NCBI GenBank assembly: GCA_015680685.1
Contig: MNCI01016273.1
Location: forward strand, 813,951-877,950
DNA from: Gnetum montanum
Lineage: Eukaryota; Streptophyta; Gnetopsida; Gnetales; Gnetaceae
Direction of reading: 5' to 3'
Length of the DNA stretch: 64,000 nt
In this document: one piece after another, positions 24,311 through 36,339 of the stretch
Layout: each line of letters opens with the position of its first letter
How positions within the stretch are numbered: position 1 is the first letter of the stretch
Translations under genes and position numbers: made by a program
Notes under the pieces: generated by a model
What the model was told of the DNA's origin: nothing
Database searches by the model: none
Seen by the model: only the letters and a program-made list of their open reading frames with translations

Positions 24311-25599
24311 TCCTTTGAGTTTATTTTACCAATGGAGCTTAGTTCAACATCTTTTGATATCTTTCTATCCCATTCAATAATATTTGGTTAGTTTGGGTCA
24401 TGTTGGATTATTGAAATTAATCATTAAGAGTTTATTAATGGTTCCTATTAGAGCTTTTGGACATTTAGAATTGTTGGCTATTGGTAGTATTCCTTTACCA
24501 TCAACTTTTATTTTGGTTTTGATTGGATGCTTATATGGATGTTAATTTTTAGGAGCTAGCACTAAGTTATGTGACTAGTTAGAGATAGAATTCTTAAATA
24601 TGTTTGATATTTAACCCTCATTGGGATGCATCAATGTGGCTCTTATAGTAGGTTCCATCCTATAGGAAAGAGTGATTCATGGCTCATTGGTCCTTTGTTT
24701 GATGCCTTTAAAACATTAGAGTTGAATATTAGGTGGCATATTTAGCACAAATAGTTTGATTTAAGATGATTAAATAAATTCATGTTCATGATAGTTTGGC
24801 TTTTAGTTTAGCATTTTCTTTGAAAAAATACTCATGACATCATTTTTCACATTTGAAATTGAATGTAGTGTATGCTAGCCTCATTTGCACTTGATGGATT
24901 GCAATGAAAAATTTGGTTTGGTTAGCTTAATATTTGTTCCTTAGGTCTATGTTTGTTGTATGAACTATGTTATTTGGATTAGTTGTGCTTACTGACATGT
25001 GTTTTAAACCATCATGCCTTCACCTAACCACCATGAAACTTACCCTTCATTCAAGCACAGGAGGTGCCAAGGTTTCTCACTTAGTGTATACTAACCTTCT
25101 ATTTTATTTTTAGGTCATATGGGCTAGGTGGAGTAAGGATATGTCTTGATATTTACTACTAATATTTTAATTATATGCATATTTATTTTCTAGCATTAGT
25201 CTATTTCTCTCTTTGGCATATTGTGATATATCATGGATAGGTATTAGTTACTCTTTTTATGCATTATATTTTAGATCATGGATGTTATATTTATTTGTAT
25301 TATTAAGAATGTATTGATACAATTGGATATTTCAGTTATGCATTATTTTTTAGATTTATATGTCATTTTTATTTTTATTTTATTATTAGCTTTTATTCTA
25401 TTTTTATTTAGTTGTACTATTTTTTACATTTTATATTCTTCTATTATGATATCTTCTCTTTCCTTTTGGTCATGGTATTATCATCTTTTCTTTCACTTCC
25501 TTATTGGTGTGTTAGTTTGTATCAATTGTTAGTTTTTCTTAACATCAATATTTTTGTTAAGGATTTTATATCTTACTTAATGTTCTCTAACCTATGGCT

Positions 25600-25640
25600 A
25601 GAAATGAGGATGTTATAAAATGGTATTAGTATGACATGAT
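25600..25640 (+). other. Possible LTR end and tRNA-Met primer site
   Basis: GAGGATGTTATAAAATGGTATTAG at about 25606-25629 resembles the end of chromovirus-type LTRs (GGTGTTACA) followed by the initiator-Met primer site TGGTATCAGAGC. Only 8-9 of 12 primer-site bases fit and I could not find the partner LTR. Confidence 0.25.
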
Positions 25641-26679
25641 TTTCCTGGATGTCTTAAAAAATGTTGAATATTCATAACATTAAACATTATATGTAAACAA
25701 TGTAATAGGAAAAATATAGAATAAAATGAAAATAATTCTTATTAATGTGGAATAGTGTATCTAAGTTATGCTTTGAGGATTCCTTGTGGTTATCTTCCTT
25801 CAACATCTATTCCTTAGAGGTAATTCAACATTGCCATTATGGTTAAGTCTATACTTAGCATGAATGATTAAAAAATTATCTTTTTTTCCCACTTTACCCA
25901 AAATATATTACTAGCCATTGTTGACCCCACAACTCCATGCTAGCATGACCTATAATTCTTAGGTATAATTGTACCTTAGGTCAAACTCCCAAACATCATC
26001 TCAAGAGATATGTCCCTTATTATAAGGTCCCATTTTAGGTCTTATTACAACAATTACATTAATTTTTACAAAGTGACATTATCTTTGTTATGTAATTACT
26101 TACTTTGGAAATGGGAATGCGATACAATACCTCCCTTAGCTTTCATTGTTTCTCAAATGAGTCCATGTTAATGATGTTTCTTAGTGCTTTAGCGCTCTCT
26201 CTATGCTTCAATGCTTTATCTTCTCCTTTTAAAATGGGGTTGAATATTTAAAATTCTTCCATTCATGTAGAAATAAAATATAAGTGAAAATTATATTTTA
26301 GAAATAAATATTATTTTATCAGCACTTACCTTTATCTCTAGCTAATGATAGGAAGAGAATTAAAGGTCCACCAACCACCAATCACGAGTCTTAACTTAAA
26401 GTACAACTTATATTTGGTTATTTAATTAATGGTAGAACAATTCTTTTTTCCACTTGTATTACCTAAAATATTTTACTTATCAAATTTATAATATAAATTA
26501 AATAAATAAAATAAGAAATAAAAGTAATTTAAGAAACTCCTTGATTTTCATCAACCTCTAGGATCAAGCAACATAGTTGCAGTTCTGTCATAAGGAATAT
26601 ATGGTCAGATGGCCATGTTTGAAATGATAGGGCTTGATCCTACTTTTCAACTTTCTTTTTAGGAATTAAATCTAAGGAC

Positions 26680-27863
26680 TTTATGACTTGGAAGAATCAA
26701 GCATCATACTTAAAGATCAAGAACTTAGAGAAGAGTGAATAAGTTTACATTGAAAAATGAAAATTTGAAGCTTTTACAACATATGCTTAAGATATGTTGT
26801 TCTCCAACTTGGGTAGTTCATATTTATAGGGTAGTATCTTATACACCTCTAGACATGTTACTTAAAAATGAAATTTCAAGGATACCATAACCTTTACAAG
26901 ACTTCACTACATATGACCCTTAGGTCTCATGAGCTAGATTAAATCAGGGTATGAACTCTCTTAAGACATCCATACAACCCATTATGGCTAGACCATGAGG
27001 TCCACAAATTAGAGATAAGAAGGATGTGATCTCCTCTAGGAATAGTAGACCACCTCATAAGGGAAAATAAAAAATAAAAGAGAGTAGATTAAGAAAATTT
27101 TGAAACTAATTTTATGATTCCTTGCTATATGATTAGTACAATGAAGATAATGAAAATAAGAATAAACTTTTGATTTTCTAATATTGTTATATAATGATTG
27201 CTCTTTATTTCTTGGTATCTTGGAGAATGTTCCACATGCTTACTTTATATAATTTTGGTAGAGATAATCGTTAAAATCCTATCAAAAACTAGTTAATGGT
27301 TGTATGAGATGTCCTATATAAAGACCAAAACCTCTCACTAGATTTCAATATTATGTAGGGAAGATGTATTTTCTCACATGTAGACATCTTGTTCTATGAG
27401 TAGACATCTCCTACTTAGAGTAGCCATCTCTTGTGTAATTATGTATACACATTAGAAAGATATCTTTTTCATGATGTAGAAATCTTGTTCTAAGAGTAGA
27501 AATCTTCTCTTAGGGGTAAACATCTTCTATGAAAGCTACCTAAAATTTGACAATACATCTAGCTAAGGCTATAAAAATCTACTATCTTTTGTGCAAAATT
27601 TGGTAAGATATATTTTGCAAGAAGTAGACATTTCTTGAAAACTATAAACATATTTTATCCTTAGCATGAATTTGCACTAGGTTCATAAAGTTGATGTGAT
27701 TGATTCTGTTTCTTGTTAAGATGATCACCAAGCTTTTTTTTTTTTCAAGTTCTTGCTTTAAAGTCTCATATTATCCCTTGTTTAAATGAGATTTTGTAAG
27801 CTATATTAGACATACCAACATGATCTCCATTTTCCAAGGTTTTATCATATTAGAATATCAACA
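26680..27863 (-). repeat. Co-A: Ty1/copia LTR (3' LTR, minus strand)
   Basis: Similar in order to the Co-B LTR at 30413-31504: GATCAAGAACTTAGAG near the low-coordinate end, a central run of ACATCT words (27380-27540), and the border reading TGTTGATATTC on the minus strand. A minus-strand purine tract (CCAAAAAAGACGAGAT) precedes it. The low-coordinate border is uncertain by about 70 bp. Confidence 0.65.
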
Positions 27864-28740
27864 ATCTCGTCTTTTTTGGTGATGTCCAAAAGTTGAAAAT
27901 GGATTAGTATAAAATCTACAGACTATTAATAGTTGAGACATAAATCTATAAAAGGAATGACATAGAAATGTATAGAGTATATATATCGAAAAGAACATAT
28001 GAAGATATAAAATCTAAATCATCTAAAGATATAAATTACATATACTACATAGAAGCTATGTTTGCTAGAATCATTTTACTATTAGTAATAAGCAAAAATG
28101 ATAAGAGAGAATAGGATAAAATAAGGAAATGACTAAGTAACCAATCTAATTTGCATAGAATCATCATTATTTAAATACATATACCTACAAATATCATTGT
28201 CCACAAATACAAATCTTATAAATGTCATAACTATTATTGATATAGGCCGTAAATACATATATTACAAAAATGACCTAAAATAACATAGTAACAAGAATGA
28301 TCATATCTAATATAAAATCTATACTCCCCATTTTTGGACATAATCTAAAAGAGGTACTTAGTCATCTAACTCTATGTTCTCATTAGAATTGTTTGTGGCA
28401 TCAAAAAGCCTATAGGGTTCCTCCTTCTCATCATCATTGTTGGTATTGTAATGGAACATCTACTAAACATCATCATCATTGGGTGGAATTGAAATCAAAG
28501 CATGCTAAGGCTAAAGCTTCATCTAAAAATGAGTGGATACAAGAATACTATTTAAAGATGGAGTGGTCTTGGGAGAAGATGAAGTCACATGACCTTGGTA
28601 GGTCTTCAAGTTTGATGGATCAAATTGAACCAAAACACTGAATATGTTATCCATAGTCTACTACTAAAAGGACTACTAAGGCTTATATAAAAAAAGTTTC
28701 TTCAAGATTTTTATGTCATGAATTAATGATTTGATATTAT
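27864..28740 (-). mobile_element. Co-A internal sequence next to its 3' LTR
   Basis: Homologous by eye to the Co-B internal parts at 31505-31928 and 36340-36840, including the phrases around GGACATAATCTAAAAGAGG (28337) and CATCATCATTGGGTGGAATTG (28471). No pol is visible; similarity stops near 28740, so Co-A is truncated or rearranged. Confidence 0.55.
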
Positions 28741-30412
28741 TAGTTTTTGATGATTTTATATGATTTGCTAGATAGCTATGACCTCATGTGAGTTGTAGCC
28801 ATATATTGTTGATAGTCTTGGAAGCTTCATTAACACTTTTCATCCATGTAATCTCTTCTGATAAACTAACATAATAGTGGGAGAGAACATGATTACCTAA
28901 GAGATTATGTGGAGTTTTTCTAAGTCAACTTGTAAGTTGAAGATCCTAAAACTTGGTCACACTAAGAATTGCTATCTCATTTGACACACATTAGTCTGCA
29001 CTATCCATTCCTCTACTAAATGGAAGGTGATATGAATTATAGTTTTCTTCAAAATTAAATAATTAACAATAAACTAGAAAAGGCAACTAGGTACAACCTT
29101 CTCTAGGCTACAATGAATATATTTCCAGGAGACTACTTTTATTAGTGTGAGATTATGTGACCCATAAAAAATCTAGATTGTTAAAACTTCTAATCATTGG
29201 AAATTAAATTTTTAACCATTGAAGACTCATTTGGAATGATTGCAACTCATATTCACTAGTAGTAATTACTCATTCAATGCTAATTAGGGCCCAAATGAGG
29301 ACCTATGAGCTTATTTGAGTCATAGTAGATAATACTAGTTAGTTGGAAATTGCTTCAACATTAAACTAAACTCAAATTGATGTAGATTGAAGTATGATCA
29401 AAGTGGTACTAAGTAGTTGACCAAGGAGAATTATTAGAAAATAAAAGAAGAGAAATCATCATAAAGAGAGAGAATTAAAATAGAGATTGGAAATAGAATA
29501 TATAGAATTTAAAGTTAAAAATTATTGTTTATGAATTGATATTGTACTGTTACTTTTATTAATTCAAGTGATTATTTCTAGTATTTTTCTCAATGTTTTA
29601 TATTCTTAGAAAATTATCCTAGTGCTTTCATCCCACATAATTTGTAGCCTCTTGTTTGATTAATTCATTACATTCTATAACATAAGAATGTAATTTATAA
29701 ACATTAACATTTTGACATCGTTATGAATGTCATGAATTATGATGCCATTTTGGAATTTTACAATCTTTTCTTTTTGTTATTGTATTGTTTTATGATGGGT
29801 ATTGATTCACTTGTTGCTACGTATTTAGTAGAATTATTAGAATTTCAATTGGCTCTAATAGATATGTAGATATTCTTAGTTGAAGTAGAATTATATTTTA
29901 TCAATGAAACTATTGAAATGAAAAATTAATTATGAGAGTGAATTTATTAGTTTCTTTTAATTTTTATTTTATAGTAAATTTCCTTATTTATTTTGTAATT
30001 TTCTCTTAAGTTTATGTTTGGATTCATGAAAAAGAGGAGATTGATTAGAGATTCCCTGTCATCAATGTATTTTTGAAAAGAAGAGTAAAGGAAGTTTCTA
30101 TGTCATTAGGATCTTCTTCTTCTTCTTGAAATTCTAGAATAAATTCACCATGGTAGGATAGTCCATTAATTTCTTAGAGAGAGATATAGCTCCAAGCTGC
30201 AACAACTAGGAGTAATAGGGCAAACTTTGTTGATCATTTTTAGAACCTTGATACTTTGACCATGACTAAGATATAATTCATACTTTTGTTCTGAAACTTT
30301 ATCTAATCTAATTGTCTATGATGATTGATATGCTTATTCAAATTGGATTTAGAATATCAATGTTAAATAGTATGAGTTAGTTTAGTTCTATCGCTTAGAA
30401 TCAACCCCTATT
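28741..30412. other. Unrecognised AT-rich sequence between Co-A and Co-B
   Basis: I see no motif or convincing frame on either strand. It may be further decayed Co-A sequence. Confidence 0.35.
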
Positions 30413-31504
30413 TGTTGGTATTTCATCTTCACATTTGATAACCTTGAAGATCAAGAACTTAAAGGAGGGTGAATAAGTACAAGTCCATAATATCCATCTT
30501 TCCATGCTAAAGATTTGTGTGGTTCCCCTACATGGATACTTTCACACTTGGAGGATAGAATCCTTACATACCATCAGACTTTGTTACTCAAAATATGGTT
30601 TTAAGGGCACAACAACCTACACAATGCTTTAGTTACAATAGACCCTCATGTCTCAATAAGTTCTCAAGCTCCTCTAAGGATGATTTTCCTTAAGCAACTC
30701 ATCTAAACCCTTAGGGAAAATAACCCACATTTCTCAAGAACTCTCAAATACACTTGAGGATAATTTCCCTTAAGAAACTCATCCAACATCTTAAGGTTTG
30801 ACCCTCAGTTCTTTACAAAGAATGCATATTAACAATACAAGGAGCTACTTAGGAAAAGATAGAGATGGAATAAGAGATAAGAAAGAATTGAACTAGCTTT
30901 TCATATTACTTACTTTGAGCTTATTACAAAAATAGAAGATAGAAGAAATGAGGATATTTTCTTTACTATAGATGTATGTAATGCTTGCTCACTTTCTTGA
31001 TATGTTTACTCCTAAATTTATCATGCCTTTATAGGTTTTTTTCTTGTAGAAACCCCTTAGAATTCTTGCAATGGATAAAAATGTAATTTGTAATGTCTTT
31101 CATGAGGCCTAAGACATCTCACTATGTTGGGTACCAAGCAAGAGAGGCATCTCTATAGAGAGATAGATGTATCATGGAATAGATATCTTGATGGAATGAA
31201 AGAAATACCATTCAATATGTCTCTTCAAGTTGAAAAATGGAAGAGATATCTCTACTTGATCCATTTTTCTATAAGTACTAGACCTCTCTTCAATGTTGTA
31301 GATGTCTCTTAAACTTAGTGATTTTTTCCTTCTTAACCTAATAGAATTATTAGTTCTTGGGTAGCATAATTAGTTCTTGGGTCTTCCTTTCTTCTTAGTT
31401 GAATAATGGTGCTTAATTCATTCTTCTTTGATCTACAAAAACTCTAAGGATAACCAAACAATGTCTCCATCTTTCAAGGTTTTATCACACCAAAAATGTC
31501 AATA
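30413..31504 (-). repeat. Co-B: Ty1/copia LTR (3' LTR, minus strand)
   Basis: About 1.09 kb. On the minus strand it starts TATTGACATT (compare TGTTGATATT in Co-A) after a purine tract AAAAATGGAGGGAT, and ends AATACCAACA. It is similar throughout to the Co-A LTR and lies downstream of the copia RT/RNase H remnant, as a 3' LTR should. Confidence 0.65.
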
Positions 31505-31928
31505 ATCCCTCCATTTTTAATGATGTTTAAAAATCAAACAATGGATTAGTATAAAAGCAGTAGCTAGCATTTAGACAAATATATATATATATATATCCAT
31601 GAATAGAAATTGCTAAAGTGAGATTAAGTAATATATGAGTAAGCCAAATTTATATAGCAACAAGAGACAAGAAATGAAGGTGAGTCAAGGTAAAGCAACT
31701 AGATAACCATATGCATAGATATTCATACAAACTAGGAGTAGAAATCTAAAATTTTTATCTCTAATAGGCACAACTATCATAATTGTTCATATACAAAAAT
31801 ACAATCATAAACACCATAAAAAAAACCACTAAAATTACAAGCAAAAGATCACATAAACTACCAAAGGTTCAAATCACATCCATAGCATATATCATATTTA
31901 CATCTACTAAAAGAAATCACATCCATAA
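31505..31928 (-). mobile_element. Co-B internal sequence, part left of Gy3
   Basis: Continues the Co-A-like order (compare 27870-28260). A short AT microsatellite is at 31581-31597. Interrupted by Gy3 at 31929 and resumed at 36340. Confidence 0.6.
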
Positions 31929-32848
31929 TTATGAGTCATGATTTTCTTGGCATTGACATCAAAGCCTTGACATTGGAGCCTTATTATTAGAGCCTTGTTA
32001 TTAGTGCTCTGACATCGGATACAAGACATTGGGTATGCGACATCGGGGCTAGGATGCGATGTTGGATATCCAACATCATAGGGCATGCTCTGGCCTATAA
32101 ATATAGAACACAAGCTAACAATTTCTAGATATTGTTTTTCAATCAGAGTAGTGAAGCTCTTGCAGTTTGTTTTCTCTAAAGTTAAAATATTTTCTGAATG
32201 CCTGCAGTGTGATGTTTGTACTCGTATGACACCTTTATTCGAGTGTGATGTACTTGGACATGTTACATGGCTGGAAATAAAGACCAAGATTACTTCCATC
32301 ATTATAGCATCCACTTAGATTATTGTTACTTTAATTATTTATTTACTACTTTATTTAGTTAAACATTTTCATTTATTGCTATTTACTATTCCTATTATTA
32401 AGTAGAATGCATATGCCTTAATAATGAGCATTTAAGTGTAGATACTTGGTAATAAAAAGGTATATTATTTGGCATAACCAGTGACATATGCTTGGCAATC
32501 CCAGAAGTAGCCTCACAAAGTCCAAGGCATGTACTAATGATTAAGTGTGGGTACCCATTGCACATAAGCTAGTTTAGATATTGTTTTCTATCATTCATTA
32601 GTGTAATTAGTTCATCTCTTTATCATCATCAAGAGTAGTGTAGAATTAGGAACAACATCATATGCCTCACTTTGGACTAAACCATATGTGACACAGCTAC
32701 CACTAGTCCAAGTGGGAAGGTGGCAAATTGTGATCAAAGCATAGCGATCTAGATGCAACAACTAGTCTGATTCATGGAATTTGACTAGATCATGCATGAA
32801 TGCTTGTGATTCATATGGTTGAGTGTAGGGGTACCTCACCACTCATCA
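31929..32848 (+). repeat. Gy3 5' LTR
   Basis: Homologous to the Gy2 LTR from TTATGAGTCATG (G to T at the terminal TG) to CACTCATCA. TATA box 32096-32103, AATAAA 32276-32281. The upstream region carries GACATCGG/GATGTTGGATATCCAACATC palindromic words in place of the GATATCGC words of Gy2. Confidence 0.85.
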
Positions 32849-32849
32849 T

Positions 32850-32867
32850 TGGTACCATTGCTAAGGA
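32850..32867 (+). other. Gy3 primer binding site, decayed
   Basis: TGGTACCATTGCTAAGGA against the remembered tRNA-Asp complement TGGCGCCGTTGCCGGGGA: six changes, all C-to-T or G-to-A. Confidence 0.7.
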
Positions 32868-32974
32868 TGATGCTAGCTATCTAGATTAGTTATATTATAC
32901 ACAATTGCTATAAAAGGTATTAATGATATATCTTTTAGAAAGTCTTAGCTCACACACACCATAAATCAAGTACA

Positions 32975-35454
32975 ATGTCTCTTTCACATGGAAGTGACTA
33001 TATGTTGTATAGCAAACACATTCATTAGAGAAATAACAAGATTGTGATCAACCTTATGTAGGGGTTTCTTATGATCATGACCACCATGATGACACTTAAA
33101 GAATACATTCACCTAAGGTAGATAATCTTGGAGGAGATGATGTAGGTCCTAAACTAGGGGAGGCCTCAAGGCCTAATACCTCCTGAAAACTTTGAAATGA
33201 TAAATCAAAGGACCACAAAGAATAACATAGAATAACATAGAAAGCATGGTAATTCTTCCAATTCCTCAATCTTCCCCTTTCCCTTCAACGTCTAGTTTTG
33301 ATGAACATGAACATAGGTGTAGAGATAGAACTCCACTAAAGGGTCAGAATAAAAGTAAAACTTGAACCCACCGATACACTCAAGGTTATCAACATGAAAA
33401 CAAGTCCAATTTTCATAATCAACCAAATAGATATTTTCATCACAACTTCTTTGATGATAATGAACCCTTCTTGGCCACCAAGAGCCTAATGTAGAGCATA
33501 GAGGCAGTAAAGATACCTCATAGGCCTTGCAAAAGAGTAGTCTACCAATCCTTGACTTGAATAATATTCCTAAATTTATAGGAGGCTATGATTTAGATCC
33601 ACAAGATCATTTACAAGCCTTCTAGGATGCCTGTATCTATTACAATGTTGAAAGTGAATGGCAAAAGCTTAAGCTCTTTCCTCGGATACTAATTGATAGA
33701 GCCAAAGTATGGTATCAATTGTTGAAACCAAATTTGATCTAATGATAGTCTACAATGATAGAAATTTTCAATGAGAAATACCAAACCTATGCAAGAGTGT
33801 CCAGCCTAAGGAAACAGATCCAAGAGTGAAAACAAGAATAACATGAACCCTTGGACATGGCCTTAGATAGGTATTATGCCTTATTAAATAGATGCCTAGG
33901 TCATGGGTTCTCTGAGGAAAGGCAACTTTACCACATCATAGATGGGCTTCATAACAAAACAAGGATGATCCTTGGATGTATGCTCCAGGGAAATTATATG
34001 AGCTTCAAGCCCATCAGATCAAAGAGCTAATAGAGCATGTGGAAAAAGAAGAAGGAGAGATATGCAAATGAGAGAATGTTGAGAAACATCAATAGGACCA
34101 AACCATTCAATTGAAGGAGGTCCAAATTTATGGTAAGGAGAATGAAAATACTCTTAAAATAAGGTGATTCCACAATAGACTTTGTTGATAAAGGACATTA
34201 ATGATTTACAAGTAAAGTTTCATAGGATGTCCAAATGGATAAATGAAAATGTTAAAACTCTTATGGATATGGTCATGGAGAAGATCATGCAACACATGCT
34301 AGGTGAACATAATAAATAGAGGACATAGAACAAAAAACCTAATACTTTTCAGCAAATGAAAAAGGGGCTGATGAAAGTGAGGCTAAAGACTCCACCACAG
34401 AAGAAGATGATGGATGCAACCTATGTATATATGACCATTTTAAGGGCCAATGCCTTGTATTGTTGCATCTACAGGAGTATTGGGTAGATGCCTTAAATAA
34501 AAAATTTATGCAAAAGCACATGCTCAAGAGATTTCCTCTTCCACAAGGTAATTATAGACAATCTCAAAATTGATCGTACCATCATAGGGAGACTTATTAC
34601 TAGCCTTAACATAGTCATCAACTATAGTGGAAATAACCATAGTCATGGAGGAGGCCACCACCAAATCAACCCTATCCTTCCTAGCCACTAAAATTGCATG
34701 GATATTATGTTCAACACTTTGTTTATCCAACTTGTTCTACATCTTCTACTTCTAATCGCCACTACGACTCTCTTGAGTACCATCAATTCATGACATTTCC
34801 TAAAGGATCACCACCTCATGCCTCTTACCATCCATCCTACCCTCGATATTCTCATAATCCACCTCATTGTATGCTACCTCCAAGGACATAGGAAGGTTTC
34901 ACACCACAATATTAACAAACGAATGCCGCTTGTGTTGCAGATGTGCATAGACATGCCAACACCAGTGGGTCTCAATCACAACATAGGAAATGCCCATTTT
35001 GGAGGAAAGGCTATAAGCTGAAGAAAACCATGCATGGTTACACCACATCATCTATGCCAACACAATGTAAATCTAGTGCACCACCTTCCTTTTCACCACC
35101 AGTATCCTTTGAGCCTACACAAGGGCCATTAGTACTCCAATCCCAAATCCAACCAATGAATCTACAAGCATGGGGAGACAACCAAATCCATGAATACCAT
35201 ATCATGATCAAGGGTACAATCATGGGCTAGCCATCCATAATGTTCACACATCTCATACCTTTAGCCACCATACATTTAACAACCAAGTGTGTGACCAGTG
35301 ATTTTTCTACCCAACCACCACACCACCAATAGACACTTAGTGGCTAGGGCATGAATGGTTAATAATGTTTCATACATGCATGGATCCCAATTATCCACTT
35401 ATTAATCATTTTCATGGCCAAATGTTTAGTTGTGGGGGTAACCCCCAATTCTAG
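32975..35454 (+). pseudogene. gag: Gy3 gag
   Basis: The ATG at 32975 follows the leader. The main frame (frame 2) carries the same landmarks as Gy2: GGYDLDPQDHLQAF, KLFPRILIDRAKVWYQLLKP, FNEKYQTYARVSSLRKQIQE, HIIDGLHNKTR. A frameshift near 33975 is reversed before 34400. Zinc knuckle CNLCIYDHFKGQC at about 34417-34455. A Pro/His/Ser-rich tail ends FSCGGNPQF and TAG at 35452-35454. Many stops, several at expected Gln codons. Confidence 0.82.
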
Positions 35455-36060
35455 TCTTCAAGATTCTTAAGTGTTTTTCATCTTCTTGTTTTACAACTTT
35501 CTGTTTTACACATTCTTTATTTTACATCTTCTTGTCTTCATGTTATTAATCTTTTCTAATTTTTGTTTTACACCATCATTAGAAAATTTGCTATTTTTTG
35601 AATATTTCACACCTTCTTTTATATTTTCTTTTATTTTGCTATGATTTTCTAAATTTTTCTTAATAAGTGCCAAGTATAGTGGTAATGTGTTGATTGATGG
35701 TGATATGTATTATTTTTGTTATTTGATTGCTGGTGTCTAGTTTTTGGCTTTGAATTTTATTATAGATAATTAGGACATGGTTTCTTTTTCATGCAACAAG
35801 TAGTAGTTCATGACATCCAGCTACCCACAAACTCTATGGTTTTTCTTATTTTAGAAATATGTAGTCCCTTTTTCATTAATAAAACTTTAATAAATTTGTG
35901 ACTTTTCTAGTTTCTAGAATTGGAAAGGATTTAATGGTTTGAGTAGGGTGTGGCTTCAATGGGATTTGGTATTCTCTGTGCCTTTCTATTTGCCTAGGTG
36001 CATGTGTGTTTTCATGAATTTCTTACCATTCTATGTCCATAAATAAAAGGAAGTTGAGTA
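35455..36060 (+). other. Gy3 post-gag spacer
   Basis: T-rich, no frame. Contains GGGTGTGGCTTCAATGGGAT (35947), shared with Gy1 and Gy2. Confidence 0.5.
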
Positions 36061-36330
36061 AGTCCTTGCATGGTGTGGTTCTCATCAAAAATAAAATAAA
36101 ATGATGAGAATTCAAAGCACAACCCTTGGACAAAATAAATGCATGTGTCCTTGCATGGTGTGGTACTCATCAAAAATAAAAAAATGAAAAAAAAATGATG
36201 AGAATTCAAAGAACAAACGTTTGACAAAATAAATGCATGTCTTTTCATGATGTGATTCCCATTTCAAAGAAGTAAAAAAAAAGATGGAAATTCAAAGCAC
36301 ACACCTTAGACACAATAAACAGGCTACAAC
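36061..36330 (+). repeat. Threefold tandem hairpin block in Gy3
   Basis: Units start near 36061, 36148 and 36241, about 90 bp each. Unit 1 has the perfect stem TTCTCATCA/TGATGAGAA (36079-36087 with 36102-36110). Unit 2 has the same stem with one mismatch (36164-36172 with 36196-36204). Unit 3 is weaker. Gy1 has a single copy. Confidence 0.75.
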
Positions 36331-36339
36331 CACTCATCA

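Larger units (their letters stand above)
21348..26679. other. AT-rich sequence, mostly unrecognised
   Basis: No credible gene: the open frames here are short and low-complexity. A diverged repeat block (23870-24310) and a possible LTR end with primer site (25600-25640) are listed separately. It is probably very old retroelement debris. Confidence 0.4.
31929..36339 (+). mobile_element. Gy3: pol-less Athila-like element with deleted 3' end
   Basis: A full 5' LTR, primer site, gag and spacer related to Gy2, flanked by CATAA at 31924-31928 and 36340-36344. The right boundary is CCACTCATCA (36330-36339), the last 10 bases of the family LTR, joined directly to the post-gag spacer. The end of the spacer, any ORF3 and all but the tip of the 3' LTR are therefore deleted. 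No pol motif is present. Confidence 0.82.

Noticed and set aside
25278-25618. Hydrophobic frames resembling membrane proteins
   Set aside because: T-rich sequence gives Phe/Leu/Ile by composition; no start context or homologous motif.
28393-28641. His/Trp/Lys-rich 82-codon frame
   Set aside because: Lies in the internal part of the minus-strand Co-A element and the matching Co-B sequence at 36500-36760 is not open.
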